13,415 nt of DNA from Bacteroidaceae bacterium (GTDB lineage Bacteria > Bacteroidota > Bacteroidia > Bacteroidales > Bacteroidaceae). The DNA lies in NCBI GenBank assembly GCA_017961965.1, contig JAGCWG010000185.1, forward strand, positions 1 to 13,415. The letters are read 5' to 3'. Of this stretch, positions 13,341 through 13,415 are shown piece after piece (positions within the stretch are counted from its first letter, which is position 1; each line of letters starts with the position of its first letter). The translations under genes were made by a program, and so were the position numbers. The notes under the pieces are model-generated. The model was not told the DNA's origin. It worked only from the letters and a program-made list of their open reading frames with translations, and did not search any database.

Positions 13341-13415
13341 CTATGAAGTCTCCCGTGTATCAGCCTTGTCGGGTATATGTTGTCCCGTAAGGCTGCCTTT
13401 GGGTGGTGCATCGGA
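13341..13415 (-). CDS. 3' end of an upstream gene, probably the RND periplasmic adaptor
   Basis: On the - strand one frame is open from the window edge to a TAG at 13343-13341, encoding a hydrophilic tail SDAPPKGSLTGQ...DTRETS of 24 residues. Pro/Lys/Thr-rich tails like this are common at the C-terminus of AcrA-type adaptors, and such a gene normally precedes the permease in RND operons. The identity is inferred from position; the fragment itself holds no diagnostic motif. Confidence 0.45.
   Translation of the reverse strand, partial: SDAPPKGSLTGQHIPDKADTRETS

Noticed and set aside
13019..13411. 130-codon - strand frame over the start of the RND gene
   Set aside because: It runs in another frame through the GC-rich repeat and into the RND coding region; the short tail ending at 13341 fits an upstream operon gene better.

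Overview
The window looks like chromosome from a Bacteroidales bacterium, most likely of the Prevotella/Segatella type. The signs are several Bacteroidetes-style promoters (a -7 box TAnnTTTG), almost no Shine-Dalgarno sequences, small secreted lipoproteins, a fimbrillin-type surface lipoprotein, and GC-rich palindromic repeats in AT-rich intergenic DNA. The genus is inferred from these features only. No tRNA, rRNA, CRISPR array, transposase or phage gene was found.

Layout, left to right. Bases 1-449 are mostly non-coding, with a possible leftward gene running off the left edge and a promoter for the first full gene. On the + strand follow a small YjbH-type outer-membrane barrel protein (450-1313) and luxS (1506-2021). 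A convergent small lipoprotein gene lies on the - strand (2152-2739), with a bidirectional terminator between it and luxS. Next on the + strand come metA (2872-3789), a U32-family protein (4134-5948) and a membrane protein with a lipoprotein-type signal (6135-7109). A canonical promoter at 7359-7390 then drives a 58-residue peptide gene (7433-7609) and a fimbrillin-like/FISUMP-like surface lipoprotein (7654-9270). The right third is on the - strand: the end of a probable periplasmic adaptor (13341-13415), an RND efflux permease (10069-13266) and a PII-like small protein (9553-9846).

How the genes relate. LuxS releases homocysteine from S-ribosylhomocysteine, and MetA activates homoserine for methionine synthesis, so the two sit in the same sulfur amino acid network. 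MetA carries Glu at position 111, which predicts acetyl-CoA rather than succinyl-CoA as donor. The peptide and fimbrillin genes look like one surface-protein operon. Adaptor, RND pump and PII-like protein look like one efflux operon in which the PII-like protein may sense or regulate.

The least ordinary content is between the genes. A roughly 35-bp GC-rich element occurs four times, always touching or within 9 bp of a stop or start codon, and two copies form a perfect inverted pair around the gap before luxS. A second, unrelated gap, between the RND pump and the PII-like gene, is bracketed by four 11-bp-spaced units on each side in opposite orientation. Other gaps hold a 78-bp tandem duplication with conserved hairpins and a shared 26-bp palindromic module.
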